A program made the position numbers and the translations under genes. A stretch of DNA of 64,000 bases, taken from NCBI RefSeq assembly GCF_014873945.1, contig NZ_JADBEC010000002.1, forward strand, positions 992,001 to 1,056,000. Direction: 5' to 3'. Position 1 is the first letter of the stretch, and each line of letters starts with the position of its first letter. A model generated the notes under the pieces. The model was not told where the DNA came from. It did no database searches and was given only the letters and a program-made list of their open reading frames with translations. This document shows positions 18,078 through 26,768 of this stretch, piece after piece. The DNA is from Rhizobium viscosum (lineage in GTDB: Bacteria; Pseudomonadota; Alphaproteobacteria; Rhizobiales; Rhizobiaceae).

Positions 18078-19060
18078 CCCCGCTTTCCGAAACGACACCG
18101 ATGCGTCGTCCCGCCATCTCGCTTGCGAAGGTCAATTTCGGCCTGATCGTCTTCGTCCTGCTCTATGCCGCCATTGCAATCCTGCAGCCGAACTATCTCG
18201 AAGCCGGCCTCTTCATGAATTTCCTGCGCCGGGCAGCTCCACTGATCATCCTCGCCGCCGGGCAGCTCTATGTCGTTCTGACGGGCGGTTTCGATCTCTC
18301 GGTGGGCGCGGTCGTCACCCTTGTCGTTCTCGCGGCCTCGATCCTGATCAACGGCGATCCCGTTATGACCTGGCCGATGATCGGCGTGCTCTATCTTATA
18401 GGCTTCGCCGTTGGCTTGCTGAACGGCCTCGTTGTCGCCTTCCTGAAGGTGCCTTCGATCATCGCCACACTTGGCACAATGCTGCTCGTCAATGGTCTGG
18501 CGCTGGCCTGGTCAGGCGGCGCGGCGCGCGGCGACCTGCCGGATAATTTCCGCGATCTTGGCCGTTTCGTCATGCGCGATGTGTGGCTGATCGACAGCCT
18601 GCCGCTCACCGTCATTATACTGGTGCTCTTTTTGGCGCTTGCGTGGTGGGGCTTGCACGGCACCGTCTACGGCAAGCGGGCACTGGCGATTGGCGACAAT
18701 CCAAGGGCTGCGGAACTCGCTGGCCTGCCGGTCGCCGCAACCCGCATCGCTGCCTTCGTAGTGTCGGCACTGGCGGCGGTGACGGCGGGCATCCTCGTCG
18801 GTGGCTTTTCCGGCGTGTCGGTGAATGCCGGCCGCGGCCTGGAACTGCAGGCGATCGCTGCCTGCGTCATCGGCGGCGCTCAGCTTCTCGGAGGCCGCGG
18901 CTCGATCTGGAGCGCGCTCTTCGGCGCTCTCAGCCTGTTTTCGCTCTTCACCCTGCTCAATCTCGCCGGTCTGCCTCAGGCGCTGCGCGACAGCATCCAG
19001 GGGATGATCCTGATTGCCGCAGTCGGCGCCAGCGCCTGGCGCGACCGGCGGAAGACCTGA
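18074..19060 (+). CDS. Sugar ABC importer permease 2 (RbsC type)
   Basis: 328-aa permease of the same family as the preceding gene, with LTGGFDLSVGAVVTLVV and AIGDNPRAAELAGLPV as the conserved motifs and about nine membrane segments. Two different permeases instead of one homodimerising RbsC mark this as a heterodimeric CUT2 transporter. Starts within the previous gene's stop (ATGA). Confidence 0.95.
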   Translation: MTPLSETTPMRRPAISLAKVNFGLIVFVLLYAAIAILQPNYLEAGLFMNFLRRAAPLIILAAGQLYVVLTGGFDLSVGAVVTLVVLAASILINGDPVMTWPMIGVLYLIGFAVGLLNGLVVAFLKVPSIIATLGTMLLVNGLALAWSGGAARGDLPDNFRDLGRFVMRDVWLIDSLPLTVIILVLFLALAWWGLHGTVYGKRALAIGDNPRAAELAGLPVAATRIAAFVVSALAAVTAGILVGGFSGVSVNAGRGLELQAIAACVIGGAQLLGGRGSIWSALFGALSLFSLFTLLNLAGLPQALRDSIQGMILIAAVGASAWRDRRKT

Positions 19061-19123
19061 TTGCTTACAGGGAGAGACAAGCGATGAACCGCCGGCATGC
19101 CGGCATAGTGGAGGAGGAAGGAC

Positions 19124-20254
19124 ATGCAATATAAAGCAGTTGTTGCGGCGCTGATAGCGATGGCATTTGCCGGCGTCACCTATGCGCAGGAATTCAACGA
19201 TCCCGCGGAATTCAAGAAGCAGCGCGAGCAGCTCTCGATGACGCCGCAAGGCCCGGAAGGCAAGCCCTGGGCCCAGCATCTTGGCGACGGAATGGTCGAC
19301 ACCGCCAAATACAAGAAGGACGGCCCGGTGACGATCTGCTTTTCCAATGCCGGCATCTTCAACCCCTGGCGCGTCGTCGGCATGAACAATCTGCAGGCCG
19401 AGGCGGACCTGCACAAGGACCGCATCAAGGAACTGGTCGTCGTCGATGCCGAAGGCAAGGACGACAAGCAGATCTCCGATATCGAAGCCCTCGTCAGCAG
19501 CGGCAAGTGCGATGCGCTGATCGTCTCGCCGAACACGACGGCGGCTTTGACGCCGGCTGTGGAGGCAGCCTGTGCGAAGTTGCCAGTCATCGTCTTCGAC
19601 CGCGGCGTCGCCACCAAGTGCCCTGTCACCTATATTCATCCGGTGGGCGGCTATGGCTTCGGCATCACCTCGGGCGAGTTCATCGCAAGCAAGCTGCCGA
19701 AGGGCGCCAAGGTCCTGGCGCTGCGCATCATGCCGGGTGTCGACGTACTGGAAACCCGTTATTCGGCGGCGAAGAACATCTTCGACGAAGCCGGCCTGAA
19801 AGTCATCGGCTCCGAATTCACCGGCAGCGACCGCGCCAAGACCAAGGCGATCGTCGAGGACTACATCAATCGCGGCGAGAAGATTGATGCCGTCTGGATG
19901 GATGCCGGCGACACCTCCACCGCAGCGCTTGAAGCATTCGAAGATGCCGCAATGCCCTATCCCGTCATCAGCGGCGAAGACCAGCAGGATTTCCTGCGCA
20001 AATGGCAGAAAGACAAGCTAACGGCAGTCGGTCCTTCCTATCCGACCTACCAGTGGCGCACAGCAATCCTGGGCGCGCTCGACGTGCTCGACGGCAAGCA
20101 GGTGCCGGGTCCCGAATGGATCCTGCCGCAGCCGGCAATCACACAGGATACCCTCGCAAGCTACATTGACGAGCGCATGCCGCCGTTACACTACAGCCTC
20201 TGCGGTTGCCAGGATCTGCCCGGCTATCCCGAGCGCTGGGGTGGAAAGAAATAG
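19124..20254 (+). CDS. Periplasmic sugar-binding protein of CUT2 importer
   Basis: 376-aa binding protein with an N-terminal signal peptide (MQYKAVVAALIAMAFAGVTYAQ) and a periplasmic-binding-protein type I fold (Peripla_BP_4-like; VTICFSNAGIFNPWR, DALIVSPNTT, VIVFDRGV, AVWMDAGDTS). A Cys pair near the C-terminus (SLCGCQD) could form a disulfide. GGAGGAGGAAGGA lies ahead of the ATG, a strong site fitting the high demand for binding protein. Last gene of the operon, closed by a terminator. The sugar cannot be inferred. Confidence 0.93.
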   Translation: MQYKAVVAALIAMAFAGVTYAQEFNDPAEFKKQREQLSMTPQGPEGKPWAQHLGDGMVDTAKYKKDGPVTICFSNAGIFNPWRVVGMNNLQAEADLHKDRIKELVVVDAEGKDDKQISDIEALVSSGKCDALIVSPNTTAALTPAVEAACAKLPVIVFDRGVATKCPVTYIHPVGGYGFGITSGEFIASKLPKGAKVLALRIMPGVDVLETRYSAAKNIFDEAGLKVIGSEFTGSDRAKTKAIVEDYINRGEKIDAVWMDAGDTSTAALEAFEDAAMPYPVISGEDQQDFLRKWQKDKLTAVGPSYPTYQWRTAILGALDVLDGKQVPGPEWILPQPAITQDTLASYIDERMPPLHYSLCGCQDLPGYPERWGGKK

Positions 20255-20270
20255 GCCGTGACAACACAGG

Positions 20271-20299
20271 CCCCGGCGGCAGACGCCGGGGTATTTTTT
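20271..20299 (+). terminator. Rho-independent terminator of sugar ABC operon
   Basis: Perfect 8-bp stem CCCCGGCG / CGCCGGGG with a 5-base loop (GCAGA), followed by TATTTTTTC. It lies 17 bp after the binding-protein stop codon. Confidence 0.93.
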
Positions 20300-20775
20300 C
20301 GTTGATCCCTTCCGGCCCTTTTGAGGGACGGCAGGCGTGATGAGGCAGCACAGGAGCAGGAAGGGCTTCATCAGACAGGCTAGTGCAGTGCGCTCGCCGG
20401 TCTGTATGGACGCTTCGACCGGCATCCGGGAACGGGCGTGACGTCACCAAGCCTCTGCTATTCGTCGTCGGAAACCTCGGCTCGAACGACGTAGTAGCCG
20501 AGGCCCGATCATTGGTCTGCAGTCAGGTCTGCTGTGACACTCGCAACGACACCGTTGAGTTCCGGCGTGTTGCACTGGCTGAAGGCGAAAAATCGCAGAT
20601 GTGTTGGCCGCAAAAAACCCCTGATCGAACGGGCGCTGCAGGCTTTCAATGCGGCGCTTCGTCCAGGGCTGACCTGTTTCTCCTGAACGTATACGACCAT
20701 CACTTGTCTATCAGTTTTCACTGCGTTAAATTATGCAAGATTTAGTTGCATTCGTTGCACCGGATCGAGCGGTCA
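20300..20775. other. Intergenic region upstream of beta-glucan genes
   Basis: About 475 bp without a supported gene. The last 100 bases are relatively AT-rich and presumably hold the bgsBA promoter. No operator was recognised. Confidence 0.5.
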
Positions 20776-22041
20776 ATGGATGCTCAAGCGATACCTTCGG
20801 ATGACACCATGATCTGGAACCATCGCATTACGCGCATCAGTGTCGGTCTGCTGCTGCTGGCAATCATCGCTGTCGTCTCATTGCCAGCGATCACCGGCTT
20901 TACCAGCCTTGACGGCACCGTCAATGCGCGGTTCGCCGTTGTTAATGCTCCAATCGACGGCACGATTGCGGAAGAACCCCTCAAGGTCGGCAGCCCGGTC
21001 AGAGCGGGACAATCCCTCGCAGAAATCAGAAATACGCGCGTCAATCGCGCAATCCTCGCTTCGCTCGAGGCAGATCGCAACACCGCGCTCGACCGCGTCG
21101 CGGCACTTAAAAAGGAACGGGCGGAGCTCTCCGCGCTTCGCGAAGAATTATCTGCCAGATTGGAAGTCTACAGGCAGACTACCATTGCCAATCTCGAACG
21201 CGAAGTCGAAATCCTGCGGAAGAAGGTCGAGGTGTCGCAAGCCCAGGATCTGGTCGCACAGGTCGACCTGAGCCGCCGGATGCAGCTCGAGTCAAAAGGC
21301 ATTCTCACGCAGAAGCTGGTTGAGGCCGCGCGCGCCGCCGGAGCTGCGACCGGTGGCGAGGTCGAAATCAGCAACCTGACTGTCGATCAATTGCAGCAAA
21401 GGCTCAATGCGGTCCGCCAGGGTATCTTTGTCTTCGGCGACGGACAGAATGACGTGCCTTATTCGCGACAGCGCGAGGACGAGGTCGTCGTTCGCATCAA
21501 CGACTTGAACTCGCGCATAGCGGAAAACGAGACACGGGCCACGGAAGTTCAAAAGCAGCTGGTCGAAGAGAAAAACCGCGTCAACAGCCTTGAATCCGCA
21601 ACCGCGCTAGCGCCGTTCGACGGTGTTGTCTGGAGCAGGAGCATCGTCGACGGTTCCAACGTCGTGCTGAACAACGAGCTGATGCGCCTCCTCGACTGTC
21701 GGGAGCTGTTCGTGGATATCCTTGTTCCCGAGGTCAATTATGACGAGATCTATCCGGGGCTTGTTGCGCAGGTGCGCTTGTTCGGCCGCAGCGACGTCTT
21801 CAAGGGCACGGTCATTTCTGTCAGAGGCAGTTCGGCTTCGGTCGAGACCGATTCCTTTGCCGCCAGTTTGCCGCCGTCGACACAACGCAACGCCCGCATT
21901 CGGGTTCGCCTCGACCCATCCTTCATGAACGACGATTTTGCGAACTCCTGCCAGGTGGGGCGCACGGTGCAGGTACGGTTTTCCAAACACGGCATCAACA
22001 TATCCAACTGGGTCAAAAGCCTGTGGTTCAGTATCTTGTAG
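20776..22041 (+). CDS. bgsB: HlyD-type membrane fusion protein, BgsB-like
   Basis: 421-aa periplasmic adaptor: one N-terminal transmembrane helix (about 20-40), a biotinyl-lipoyl-like strand pair (VVNAPIDGTIAEEPLKVGSPVRAGQSLAEI), a long coiled coil (about 95-280), a second lipoyl half (ATALAPFDGVVWSRSIVDGSNVV), then a beta-barrel domain. Such proteins lead secreted polysaccharide through the periplasm. The ATG at 20776 is chosen over a TTG at 20746, though the binding site (GAGCGG) is weak. It overlaps the next synthase gene by 19 bp. Gene order fusion protein then GT2 synthase matches the rhizobial bgsBA mixed-linkage beta-glucan operon. Confidence 0.8.
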   Translation: MDAQAIPSDDTMIWNHRITRISVGLLLLAIIAVVSLPAITGFTSLDGTVNARFAVVNAPIDGTIAEEPLKVGSPVRAGQSLAEIRNTRVNRAILASLEADRNTALDRVAALKKERAELSALREELSARLEVYRQTTIANLEREVEILRKKVEVSQAQDLVAQVDLSRRMQLESKGILTQKLVEAARAAGAATGGEVEISNLTVDQLQQRLNAVRQGIFVFGDGQNDVPYSRQREDEVVVRINDLNSRIAENETRATEVQKQLVEEKNRVNSLESATALAPFDGVVWSRSIVDGSNVVLNNELMRLLDCRELFVDILVPEVNYDEIYPGLVAQVRLFGRSDVFKGTVISVRGSSASVETDSFAASLPPSTQRNARIRVRLDPSFMNDDFANSCQVGRTVQVRFSKHGINISNWVKSLWFSIL

Positions 22042-24017
22042 CGCTGGTTCCGACCGTTTTCGTTTTGGCCTTCTTTTTCCTGGGGCCCTTCAATTGGTCG
22101 CGCCATCGCAGCTGGACACGGGCGGTGACCTGCGCCTTTGTCGCAGCAGTCGCATTGCGATACATCTTGTGGCGCTTGACGGAGACCGTGCTTCCCTATC
22201 CCAACGATGGTCTGAATTTCTATTGGGTCTGGATCCTCTTCGTCGCCGAGGTACTGGCTTGCATCGAAGTGGTCATCTTTCTGATATTGATGAGCCGCTA
22301 CGTCGATCGGAGCGCAGAAGCGGACAGGCTGGCTCGCGTTTTCTTTGCGCGTGAGGAGCGTGAACTGCCGACTGTCGATGTTTTCATTCCCACCTACAAC
22401 GAGCCGCTCGACGTGCTCGAGCGAACCATCATCGGCGCGCGCTCGCTGGATTATCCTGCCGACAAACTGAATGTGTATGTGCTTGACGATCAACGCCGGG
22501 ACTGGCTGAAGGCCTATTGCGAGGAGAAGAACGTCATCCACGTCACGCGCGGCGACAATAAGCATGCCAAAGCCGGCAATATGAACAATGGGCTGAAGGT
22601 CAGCTCGGGCGAATTTATTGCAGTCTTCGACGCGGATTTTGTTCCCTATCGACATTTCCTTCGCCGGACGCTGCCCTTCTTTGTCGACGAAAGCATCGGC
22701 ATCGTTCAAACGCCTCAACATTTCTTCAATGTCGATCCGGTGCAATCGAACCTGGGCCTGGAGAATATCTGGCCGGATGAGCAGCGCCTGTTCTTCGACG
22801 AGATTGCGCCGAGCCGAGATAGTTGGGACGTCAGTTTCTGCTGCGGGTCGTGTTCGATTGCGCGCCGCAAGGCCATCGACGCCATCGGCGGGTTTCCGAC
22901 GGAGTCGATCACGGAAGATCTGCTGACGACTCTTTCGATGCTCAACAAAGGCTACAAGACGCGCTATCTGAACGAGCGGCTCTCGATGGGGCTGGCGGCC
23001 GAAAACCTGACCGGTTATTTTGTGCAGCGCGAACGCTGGTGTCAGGGGGGTATTCAAACCCTTTACCTTTACAATGGCCCACTGCGTGGCCCGGGATTGA
23101 CGCTGTTTCAACGGATCATGTTCCTGCCGATATCATGGCTGGTGCAGTATCTGGTCCGCTTCATGATATTGCTCGTCCCTATCGTCTATCTCTGGCTCGG
23201 CCTGCTCCCGCTCTATTTCACTGACATAGCTGATTACGTGTCTCATCAGGTGCCGCTGCTGGCGGCGTATTTTCTGCTTATGCTGTGGATCACGCCGACA
23301 CGTTATCTGCCCGTGGTTTCCAGCGCGGTCGGGACCTTTGCGACATTCCGGATGCTGCCTACCGTGGTCTCCAGCCTAATCAGACCGTTTGGAAAACCGT
23401 TCAGGGTGACGCCAAAGGGCAGCGGCAACGAAGCAAACCAGTTCGACCGCTATAGCTTCGCCTGGATCGCAAGCCTCATCACGATCACGGTCCTTGGCCT
23501 GCTGGTCAACATCGTACCGGAAACGTCGCATGTCCAAGGCCAGTTTTCGCCGGTCGCGGCCTGCTGGTCCGGTATCAATATCGTCGTCCTGCTCATCGCG
23601 TCCCTCATCTGCTTTGAGAAACCTCGGCGCCTGTTTCATGCGTTCAAGCTCGATGAGACCGCTACGGTCGACGATGTCCGCGGCCAAGTCGTTAGTCTGG
23701 CACTGGACAAGGCCGTCGTCGCAGTCCCCATCATAGCCCGATTTCAATCCAAATCGGTCATCCTGAAGCTCCCCGGCTTCGCCCCGTTCAAAGCGGAGCT
23801 CAGACATGTCACTCAACGGCGAAGGAGCATAAGTCGCGGCGGCGATAAGCAGGCTTATTACCTGCACCTGTATTTCGAGCTCGCTGGCTCTGCGCGCGAC
23901 AGCATGATTGTAAAACTCTACACCGGTCAATATTCGCAGGACATTCGCGACATCGACAAGGTCGCCGTCTCCCTTAATCTTTTGCTGCGGTCATTCGGGC
24001 GAACGCGCACGTTGTAG
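22023..24017 (+). CDS. bgsA: Processive GT2 beta-glucan synthase, BgsA-like
   Basis: 664-aa integral membrane glycosyltransferase of the cellulose/curdlan synthase type. The catalytic residues are present: DDQ at 155-157, DAD at 203-205, TED at 298-300 and the processivity motif QRERW (335-339). About seven to eight membrane helices flank the cytosolic GT domain. A C-terminal cytosolic tail (about 525-664) lacks an obvious PilZ RxxxR...DxSxxG motif. This agrees with what is known of S. meliloti BgsA, whose C-terminal extension binds c-di-GMP without a classical PilZ domain. The product would be a mixed-linkage (1,3)(1,4)-beta-glucan; cellulose or curdlan cannot be excluded. The start is a GTG inside the upstream gene. 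Confidence 0.82.
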   Translation: MVQYLVALVPTVFVLAFFFLGPFNWSRHRSWTRAVTCAFVAAVALRYILWRLTETVLPYPNDGLNFYWVWILFVAEVLACIEVVIFLILMSRYVDRSAEADRLARVFFAREERELPTVDVFIPTYNEPLDVLERTIIGARSLDYPADKLNVYVLDDQRRDWLKAYCEEKNVIHVTRGDNKHAKAGNMNNGLKVSSGEFIAVFDADFVPYRHFLRRTLPFFVDESIGIVQTPQHFFNVDPVQSNLGLENIWPDEQRLFFDEIAPSRDSWDVSFCCGSCSIARRKAIDAIGGFPTESITEDLLTTLSMLNKGYKTRYLNERLSMGLAAENLTGYFVQRERWCQGGIQTLYLYNGPLRGPGLTLFQRIMFLPISWLVQYLVRFMILLVPIVYLWLGLLPLYFTDIADYVSHQVPLLAAYFLLMLWITPTRYLPVVSSAVGTFATFRMLPTVVSSLIRPFGKPFRVTPKGSGNEANQFDRYSFAWIASLITITVLGLLVNIVPETSHVQGQFSPVAACWSGINIVVLLIASLICFEKPRRLFHAFKLDETATVDDVRGQVVSLALDKAVVAVPIIARFQSKSVILKLPGFAPFKAELRHVTQRRRSISRGGDKQAYYLHLYFELAGSARDSMIVKLYTGQYSQDIRDIDKVAVSLNLLLRSFGRTRTL

Positions 24018-24091
24018 TCGACCGTCAAGGCGCGTTCCGGCAGCAACTCAGTCGCCGAAGCGGGGCATGCCCGCCAAGCACCGTTGATGGT

Positions 24092-24559
24092 TTAGGATGG
24101 CCCTACTTCGGCCCACTGGGAGAACGTCGCCGCCTGGCCGAAATCCTGTCCTTCTGCGTTCCGCAGCTGCCAGACTATTCCGTCTTCCATCCAGAACCGG
24201 CTCCCCGACTTCGTGACCCGCAAACCGCGATAACCCGTCATAAACCCGTTTCGTGCAACCGCATCCAGCAACGCCTGACGCTCAGACCGCTCGCTTGGGC
24301 CAGCGGACAATCGGGATTGCAGCTTTACGAACTCGCTCCAGCTGTACCCGAACCGCCTCTGTGCTGCACCATTGGCATAGACAAAGACGGGATTGGGTGC
24401 CGTATTATGTGCAAGGACTACAAAAGAAGCATCGCCGTAGAGCCACTCGGGCCCCCGATCCCTGGGGAGAAGGTCTCGGCCGACAAGGCGCCGGAAGCTC
24501 CCGGTGAGAAGTTCAAAGAATTCGGGATCGTTCGGGTTCAATTCGCCGTTCAACTGCAT
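24092..24559 (-). CDS. MEKHLA domain protein
   Basis: 155-aa soluble protein matching the PAS-like MEKHLA domain: NPVFVYANGAAQRRFGYSW, a Pro/Ser/Glu-Arg run (SAGPSERSERQALL), YRGLRVTKSG and the ending GQAATFSQW. Its biochemical role is unknown; the domain is thought to be a PAS relative. Separate from the GNAT gene upstream by 96 bp that contain a strong hairpin. Confidence 0.87.
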   Translation of the reverse strand: MQLNGELNPNDPEFFELLTGSFRRLVGRDLLPRDRGPEWLYGDASFVVLAHNTAPNPVFVYANGAAQRRFGYSWSEFVKLQSRLSAGPSERSERQALLDAVARNGFMTGYRGLRVTKSGSRFWMEDGIVWQLRNAEGQDFGQAATFSQWAEVGPS

Positions 24560-24621
24560 CTCGTTTCCTTCTCCGATGCGGCCGCTTCGAGAGCCTGATT
24601 CGATCTAGCCAAGGGATATGG

Positions 24622-24647
24622 CATCGGTGCGGCAATCCGCACCGATG
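24622..24647 (-). terminator. Strong hairpin after GNAT gene
   Basis: Perfect 11-bp stem CATCGGTGCGG / CCGCACCGATG with a 4-base loop, just after the GNAT stop on the minus strand. There is no U-tract on either side, so it may be an attenuating or RNA-stabilising hairpin rather than an intrinsic terminator. Confidence 0.5.
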
Positions 24648-24655
24648 GGTAGGGC

Positions 24656-25456
24656 TTAATTCGGCAGGAGATAGTTCTGGCGGATATAGGATGGCGTGAA
24701 GCCTGCCTTCGTCAGGTTGGCGTAGGAGATATTCGGCTGACCTTCCTGAGGCTCGGCCGTCTCCACGGCAAAATGAGAAACGCCCTGCGCGAGACCCTCG
24801 TTCAATCGAGCATTGATCAGCGCCTTTTGCGCGCCGCGGTTCCGGTACTCGGCAAGTGTCGTTCCGCCTCCCAGCCAGGCGTATCCGTCCTCCATGAACA
24901 TCGCCCCGGTTCCGATCGCCATTCCCTCCAATTCCGCAATGAAGCAGGCCCAGCCTTTCTTGCCGACCAGGCATGACCACAACGGCTCAAGCTCCGTCGG
25001 GAAACCAAAGCCTGCGCACGTCAGCCTGCCGAAAATCGGCGCATCATCGAAACCGGCCAAGCGCGTCCGCACAGGTCCTTCCATTGCAAGCGGAGCGGAT
25101 GGGACAGGCCGCGTGAGTTTCATCCAGGCACCGTTTTCGACCAGTCCCTGATCCAGTATCCAGCCACGCAGCTCATGGGAGGCAGAGGTTTCGCGGATCT
25201 GGACATGCCGCCGGCCTGTCTTGGTCTTCATCCATTCGAATGCGAGATTGAGTTCGTCTCGATCATTCAAAGCAAGAATGCGATTGAGCCCGACGGCAGG
25301 AGCCATGGGCAGCGAAATGGCGCAGCCCTTGCCCACCGGCATGCAGGTAAACTCGACGCTGTCTTTAAAGGGTTGGGGCGAGATCCTCGCCATATCAACG
25401 AAAGCCTTGGCCTCGATCACTTCTTCCCAGGCAATTCTGTCGCTTGAAATGCTCAA
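24656..25456 (-). CDS. GNAT family N-acetyltransferase
   Basis: 266-aa protein with a C-terminal GNAT fold (about 130-260). The acetyl-CoA-binding segment is LGGGTTLAEYRNRGAQKALINARL (the R-x-x-G-A-like P-loop), and the N-terminal ~120 residues form a second, degenerate half. Substrate unknown. The TTG start at 25456 is supported by GAGGA six bases upstream. Confidence 0.87.
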   Translation of the reverse strand: MSISSDRIAWEEVIEAKAFVDMARISPQPFKDSVEFTCMPVGKGCAISLPMAPAVGLNRILALNDRDELNLAFEWMKTKTGRRHVQIRETSASHELRGWILDQGLVENGAWMKLTRPVPSAPLAMEGPVRTRLAGFDDAPIFGRLTCAGFGFPTELEPLWSCLVGKKGWACFIAELEGMAIGTGAMFMEDGYAWLGGGTTLAEYRNRGAQKALINARLNEGLAQGVSHFAVETAEPQEGQPNISYANLTKAGFTPSYIRQNYLLPN

Positions 25457-25639
25457 TTTATGTCCTCTTTTAGCTGACGGACCACCGAGAGCCGCTGCGC
25501 GAGCCCTGGCGGATTTTCCCGTCCCTTTCGGGAGTAGTATCGCGTCGAGATAACCTGCATCGCGTTCACGAATAAAGTGTATGGTTGGTTAAAAGAGATT
25601 AAGGATAGCCATCGAGAGCGTAGACAGGCTGTCAATTGC

Positions 25640-25657
25640 GCCGCAAACAGTTGCGGC
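25640..25657 (-). terminator. Hairpin downstream of ArsR-type gene
   Basis: GCCGCAA / TTGCGGC, 7-bp perfect stem with ACAG loop, 24 bp after the end of the ArsR-type gene on the minus strand. No U-tract. Confidence 0.4.
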
Positions 25658-25680
25658 AATCGTCGTGCACTCGTCGTCCG

Positions 25681-26604
25681 TCAGAAATAGATCGACATGA
25701 CCAGATCCTGGTCGAAATCACCAAACCCCTTGCCGAAGAGGTTCATACCGCCTGGATTGTCGGCCTTTTCGTCGATGCCGATGCGAAAGCGGATCGAGTG
25801 GTGATCGGGTATGCGCAGCGAGGCGATGGTCTGGGTCGAAACCATCGCGCCATCGATCCAGGTGCCGGTCTCGTCGATCGTCCACGTCTTGAGCTTGCCA
25901 TACTGCGAGCCGGACAGCTTCCACCAGGAGGGCGAATACATGCCGCGGCGGTCGCCGAAATCGCCGGGCGAGGTCCAGTGCCCGGCCTTGATGCCGTTGA
26001 CCCAGATCGAAATGTCGGAAGGCCAGTTGGCATTCGTGGCCGGCGTCTCGGAGCTCAGTTCGGCCGAGAATTCCACCTTGCGGATCTTCTTGCCTGAGAC
26101 CTTGGCGTTGTTGGGAAACTTGTATTCGACATAACCGCGCGTAAACCAGAGCAAAGCCGCCTGCATGCGCTGCGGATCGAGGAAGACCTCCTGCACGTCG
26201 AGCATGCCGATGACGTTGTTGACCGAACAGAGGCCGCAAGGCGCCCCCACGTCGAATTCGGTGAAGAGACCGATCGGCATGCTGACGGTCACCACATCCT
26301 CGCTCGCCTTGGTACCGTTGGTATCGAAGCGGATCAGGATTTCATCGTAGATGCTGGAACAGACCTTCTGATTTCCCTTCGTTGCCTTCATCGTCTGGGT
26401 CTGGATGAGGCCCGCCTGCTCGAGCGACTTCAGATTGGTTGCCGTCGTCGATTGCGGCAAGCGCATCTGCGCCGCAATGTCGTTGACATTCAGCGGCCCC
26501 TTCTGGCGCAGCAGGTTGAGGATTTCGATACGCGTCGGAGAGCCAAGAGCCTGGACGACGTCAACGTCCCGCATCGGATCGACGGTTAGAAGTTTCGTCT
26601 CCAT
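25681..26604 (-). CDS. ArsR-type winged-helix regulator with large C-terminal domain
   Basis: 307 aa. Residues 10-75 are a winged helix of ArsR type (LGSPTRIEILNLLRQKGPLNVNDIAAQMRLPQSTTATNLKSLEQAGLI). The remaining ~220 residues are beta-rich (many Trp, Gly and Asp) with a Cys pair (GAPCGLCSVNN); the domain is much longer than in classical metal-sensing ArsR proteins. It lies directly downstream of the arabinofuranosidase/ABC operon on the same strand and is likely its regulator, with the C-terminal domain binding a sugar; both are inferences. Confidence 0.85.
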   Translation of the reverse strand: METKLLTVDPMRDVDVVQALGSPTRIEILNLLRQKGPLNVNDIAAQMRLPQSTTATNLKSLEQAGLIQTQTMKATKGNQKVCSSIYDEILIRFDTNGTKASEDVVTVSMPIGLFTEFDVGAPCGLCSVNNVIGMLDVQEVFLDPQRMQAALLWFTRGYVEYKFPNNAKVSGKKIRKVEFSAELSSETPATNANWPSDISIWVNGIKAGHWTSPGDFGDRRGMYSPSWWKLSGSQYGKLKTWTIDETGTWIDGAMVSTQTIASLRIPDHHSIRFRIGIDEKADNPGGMNLFGKGFGDFDQDLVMSIYF

Positions 26605-26768
26605 ACCTTGATACTGGTTCTCCAGTCTTTCTTGCTGGTTTCAGCTGATATCACGGCGTCATGTCCGATGTCGCCGCTCTTTTTCGTGGGCGCCGGTCCG
26701 CGCCTCGGGAGAGCTCTCGCGGACCGGCAGGGCCTTCTCACCTCGGCCCGGAAGCAACTCTCATGCAC

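Noticed and set aside
18512..19639. Minus-strand frame of 375 codons
   Set aside because: Antisense to permease and binding-protein genes; no recognisable motifs.
20383..20745. Plus-strand frame of 120 codons in the gap before bgsB
   Set aside because: No ribosome binding site, composition unlike neighbouring genes, no motifs.
21750..23111. Minus-strand frame of 453 codons opposite bgsB/bgsA
   Set aside because: Shadow of GT2 coding sequence whose catalytic motifs are intact on the plus strand.
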